Assembly: GCA_015233515.1 (NCBI GenBank)
Contig: JADFXS010000146.1
Location: 1 to 7,031, forward strand
Direction: 5' to 3'
Origin: Deltaproteobacteria bacterium
GTDB lineage: Bacteria > Desulfobacterota > Desulfarculia > Adiutricales > JAGVGV01
Length of the DNA: 7,031 nucleotides
The number at the start of each line of letters is the position of its first letter. The stretch's first letter is position 1. A program made the position numbers and the translations under genes. Shown piece after piece: positions 5,148-7,031 of this stretch. A model generated the notes under the pieces. The model was not told the origin of the DNA, ran no database searches, and saw nothing but the letters and a program-made list of their open reading frames with translations.

Positions 5148-6155
5148 TTAGTTTTCTTGATCCTCTTTTCCAAGTTCAAAAGGAAAAGAGAGTTGTTGGG
5201 GTTTACTGCGCGGCTGCGGCTCAAAAAAAGCCGCCGCCGGTTTCCCGGTTGGCTTGGCATCGACCCAACCTAACAAGGATGGTGAATCCGGGCGATGTTG
5301 ACGGTGGTTGGCGCGGGCCAGATCGAAGTTTTTGGTGGCGTAACAATAACAACACCCGAAAAGACATGAATCATACATGCCCACGTCCCGGCTGGCCACG
5401 CAGCCGCAAGCCCGCCGCTGACTAGGGTCTTTTTTATTCGTTACCGGCAGCTTGAAGACTTGATTTATATATTTATCATCTATGCATTTGCCGGGCGGGA
5501 TACCATAAGGCTGGAGGTCGATTTCCTCGGCGCAGCTCACCAGCTGAATATCATGATCCACGGCCGTTTTGGCCAGACTTGACATCAAGTCCGCGAACCA
5601 GCCGCCAGGGTCCCGGTCACAGGGGATAATATCGATTCCTCGGTCCGCCAAGGCGGTCATCCTCGGTTTGGCTTTCGCATAAAAGTCGACGATGCTGATC
5701 ATGGCTCGTCGGGTGTAGCCTTTAAGCGCCTGGGCAATGAACTCAAAGGACAACTGGTGAAACTTGGCGGTGGTTTTGTTGGAAAAGACTAAAGGATCAT
5801 AGCGCCAAATAACCCGTTCCGGGCCGATCATTTCGCTTAACGCCCGAAAACTTTTGAGGGATACGGGTAAAGGCGGAGTCTGGGCTTCCAGTTCCCGAGG
5901 GTAGTTGAGAATGGTTTGCAGGAAATAATATTTAAAGCCACGGTCGGTCAGCTCCGCCAGGTAAGGGAGCAGGGGAGTGGGATGCCTGGTCCAGAAAACA
6001 ATAATTTGAACGTCTTCCGGTTTCAAGGAAATATACATAATCTGGTCGCGGTTGACGGGATTGGGAACCACGCAATAACCCGCCCGGATGCGCTGCATGA
6101 ACCATTCTGAATAAAAGCCCGGGATATCCGTGCGACGACTGGCGCTGATGATCAC
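5148..6155 (-). CDS. DUF1848 family protein with C-terminal radical-SAM-like cysteine motif
   Basis: This 335-residue protein begins with the family hallmark MIISASRRTDIPGFYSEWF (1-19). It also has PNPVNRDQ (31-38), VFWTRHP (53-59) and ERVIWRYDPL (113-122), all typical of DUF1848. Near the C-terminus are C250-G-C252 and then C264-LFG-C268-C-Y-C271-YA. Residues 264, 268 and 271 have the CX3CX2C spacing that binds the 4Fe-4S cluster in radical SAM enzymes, but the motif stands at the C-terminal end rather than the N-terminal end. The family is functionally uncharacterised and its cysteine cluster is known to resemble that of radical SAM proteins; activity is unknown. A tail of about 40 residues rich in Pro, Gln and Lys follows. 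The start is GTG at 6155 with only a weak AGGGG upstream; it is chosen because family members begin at this motif. It is probably monocistronic or reads into the kinase operon. Confidence 0.88.
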   Translation of the reverse strand: MIISASRRTDIPGFYSEWFMQRIRAGYCVVPNPVNRDQIMYISLKPEDVQIIVFWTRHPTPLLPYLAELTDRGFKYYFLQTILNYPRELEAQTPPLPVSLKSFRALSEMIGPERVIWRYDPLVFSNKTTAKFHQLSFEFIAQALKGYTRRAMISIVDFYAKAKPRMTALADRGIDIIPCDRDPGGWFADLMSSLAKTAVDHDIQLVSCAEEIDLQPYGIPPGKCIDDKYINQVFKLPVTNKKDPSQRRACGCVASRDVGMYDSCLFGCCYCYATKNFDLARANHRQHRPDSPSLLGWVDAKPTGKPAAAFFEPQPRSKPQQLSFPFELGKEDQEN

Positions 6156-6247
6156 TGGTCAGGCCCCTGTTTCCAAGTTTATTTGGAGAGGATTGCTTTT
6201 TACGGGATGTCCGGGAGTTGGTTGGCCCGTCATCAAACCGTCGGAAC

Positions 6248-6253
6248 ATTATA
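6248..6253 (-). promoter_or_regulatory. Candidate -10 element for the DUF1848 gene
   Basis: A perfect TATAAT lies on the minus strand about 93 bases before the GTG start. No good -35 hexamer is seen 16-18 bases upstream (ATCTGA at 17), so if it is used it probably needs an activator or another sigma factor. Confidence 0.35.
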
Positions 6254-6264
6254 GCTAATTAGCT
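6253..6264. repeat. 12-bp perfect palindrome AGCTAATTAGCT (possible operator)
   Basis: The sequence is self-complementary over 12 bases. It lies directly upstream of the candidate DUF1848 -10 element and about 18 bases before the ftsK-side TTGACA. That position would allow one bound dimer to affect both divergent promoters. The binding protein is unknown. Confidence 0.35.
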
Positions 6265-6281
6265 TTAAAATCAGATAAATA

Positions 6282-6310
6282 TTGACAAATTATCCACTAT
6301 CCGCTATGGA
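6282..6310 (+). promoter_or_regulatory. Candidate promoter upstream of ftsK
   Basis: A perfect -35 hexamer TTGACA (6282-6287) is followed after 17 bases by TATGGA (6305-6310), which matches the -10 consensus only at its first three positions. It would give a leader of roughly 210 bases before the ftsK ATG. The weak -10 makes this tentative. Confidence 0.35.
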
Positions 6311-6526
6311 AAATCAAATGTTTTCTCGACTAGAAATTCGCCGTCTGTTTGCGAACCGGGCGCCGAAAACCGACCCCAGTGAAACCATGACGGATAAGAC
6401 CTTCCCGCCGAACTCGGTCGTGAGGTGTTTTGCGCTGAGCTCCATTAAAGTCGTGAACATGCGGGCGAGCGCATTCCCCCCGGGTTGCCGCGGGGATCTT
6501 CAATACAGACCGGCGGCGTCGCAACA

Positions 6527-7031
6527 ATGACTAATAATAATTCTACTACTTTACCTAGCTATTTAAAACAGGAAGTCCCCGGACTGTTCTGTTTGTTCCT
6601 GGCGGTGATTATCGGCCTGGCCTTGGTCTCCTTTGACCCGGCCGACCCATCACTGTTCAAGCATACCACCGGGACTAAATCTTTCCCGATTCATAACTAT
6701 ATAGGTATCATCGGAGCCTACCTGGCCGCTTTGTTGATCGAAATGCTGGGCTTGGCATCTTTTTGGATAGTGCTGGTGCTGGGATTGTTGTCCGCCCTAT
6801 GTTTTCGAGGCCGATGGACGGACCATCCCCGACTGCTGGTCGCCGGTCTGATTTTGCTTTTATTGTCCTCTGCCATGTTCTTGGGGTTGGCTATTCCCCG
6901 GTTGACGTCTTTTTGGCCGCGAACAGCTGCCGGAGGCCTGCTAGGCGACGTTCTGGGGCATGTCTCCACCTCGGCTTTGGGGCTGGTGGGGGCTTGGCTG
7001 GTGCTTGTCGCTCTGAGTCTGCTATCCATCA
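6527..7031 (+). CDS. ftsK: DNA translocase FtsK, N-terminal membrane domain (partial, runs off right edge)
   Basis: Open from ATG 6527 to the window edge, giving 168 residues. They match the four-helix FtsK/SpoIIIE membrane anchor: helix 1 at about 18-36 followed by the conserved SFDPADPS (35-42), helix 2 at about 58-92 (HNYIGIIGAYLAALL and onward), helix 3 at about 103-123, a segment with GGLLGDVLG (136-144), and helix 4 at about 150-167. FtsK sits at the division septum and pumps DNA through a C-terminal AAA+ motor to finish chromosome segregation and dimer resolution by XerCD/dif. The motor and gamma domains lie outside the window. The start lacks an obvious Shine-Dalgarno. The frame is open upstream to 6449, but the only alternative initiator is a TTG at 6485, so ATG 6527 is preferred. 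The upstream gene is divergent, so ftsK is first in its own unit. Confidence 0.88.
   Translation, partial: MTNNNSTTLPSYLKQEVPGLFCLFLAVIIGLALVSFDPADPSLFKHTTGTKSFPIHNYIGIIGAYLAALLIEMLGLASFWIVLVLGLLSALCFRGRWTDHPRLLVAGLILLLLSSAMFLGLAIPRLTSFWPRTAAGGLLGDVLGHVSTSALGLVGAWLVLVALSLLSI

Larger units (their letters stand above)
6156..6526. other. 371-base divergent intergenic region between the DUF1848 gene and ftsK
   Basis: It separates two genes transcribed away from each other, so it should hold promoters for both. It contains an AT-rich core at about 6248-6310 with candidate promoters in both directions and a 12-bp palindrome. It also has a small hairpin in the DUF1848 leader (TCCAA 6172-6176 / TTGGA 6183-6187). 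The ftsK-proximal 200 bases are GC-rich; one frame (ATG 6306 to TGA 6530) is open there but looks non-genic. Confidence 0.6.

Noticed and set aside
5932..6249. Minus-strand open frame starting at ATG 6249, upstream of DUF1848
   Set aside because: It runs out of frame through the DUF1848 N-terminus. The conserved SASRRTDIP start at 6155 clearly defines the real frame.
1..7031. CRISPR array, tRNA, rRNA, tmRNA, SRP RNA, insertion sequence or prophage
   Set aside because: No regularly spaced long repeats, no diagnostic RNA motifs and no transposase, integrase or phage protein were seen by eye on either strand.

Overview
The window looks like an ordinary chromosomal stretch of moderate GC (slightly above 50 percent by eye) from a Gram-negative anaerobe-like bacterium. 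The best guess is Desulfobacterota (former Deltaproteobacteria) or a nearby uncultured lineage. This rests on the style of the PAS-protein N-terminus (the coiled-coil HQIELEMQNEELRRA leading into YFDLYDLAPVGYLT), the FtsK membrane domain, and the two non-E. coli-type phosphofructokinases. It is inference from family resemblance, not a taxonomic assignment.

Layout. Positions 1-1410 (minus) hold the first 470 residues of a soluble multi-PAS signalling protein that runs off the left edge, so its output domain is not visible. Positions 1411-2009 contain no convincing gene but are rich in short repeats and potential stem-loops. Positions 2010-4990 (minus) form a probable operon, transcribed in the order 451-aa ATP-type 6-phosphofructokinase, 368-aa phosphofructokinase with PPi-type active-site signatures, then a small YkgJ-type cysteine-cluster protein whose start probably overlaps the end of the second kinase gene. 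Positions 5148-6155 (minus) encode a DUF1848 protein with a radical-SAM-like CX3CX2C cysteine motif near its C-terminus. Positions 6156-6526 are a divergent promoter region, and ftsK starts at 6527 (plus) and runs off the right edge with only its four-helix membrane anchor visible.

How the parts fit. The phosphofructokinase pair is the functional centre. One paralog carries GGDGT/PKTIDND, compatible with ATP as donor. The other carries GGEDT/PKTIDRD, where the Asp at the E. coli position 104 equivalent predicts pyrophosphate as donor and therefore a reversible step. Together they could give the cell separately tunable glycolytic and gluconeogenic or PPi-linked flux at fructose-6-phosphate/fructose-1,6-bisphosphate. 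The flanking PAS protein, DUF1848 protein and FtsK have no evident link to this step.

No transposase, CRISPR array, tRNA, rRNA or integrase was recognised. I did not find a clearly novel multi-gene system. The points most worth a second look are the donor-diverged kinase pair, the DUF1848 cysteine motif, and the repeat-rich gap at about 1540-1980.
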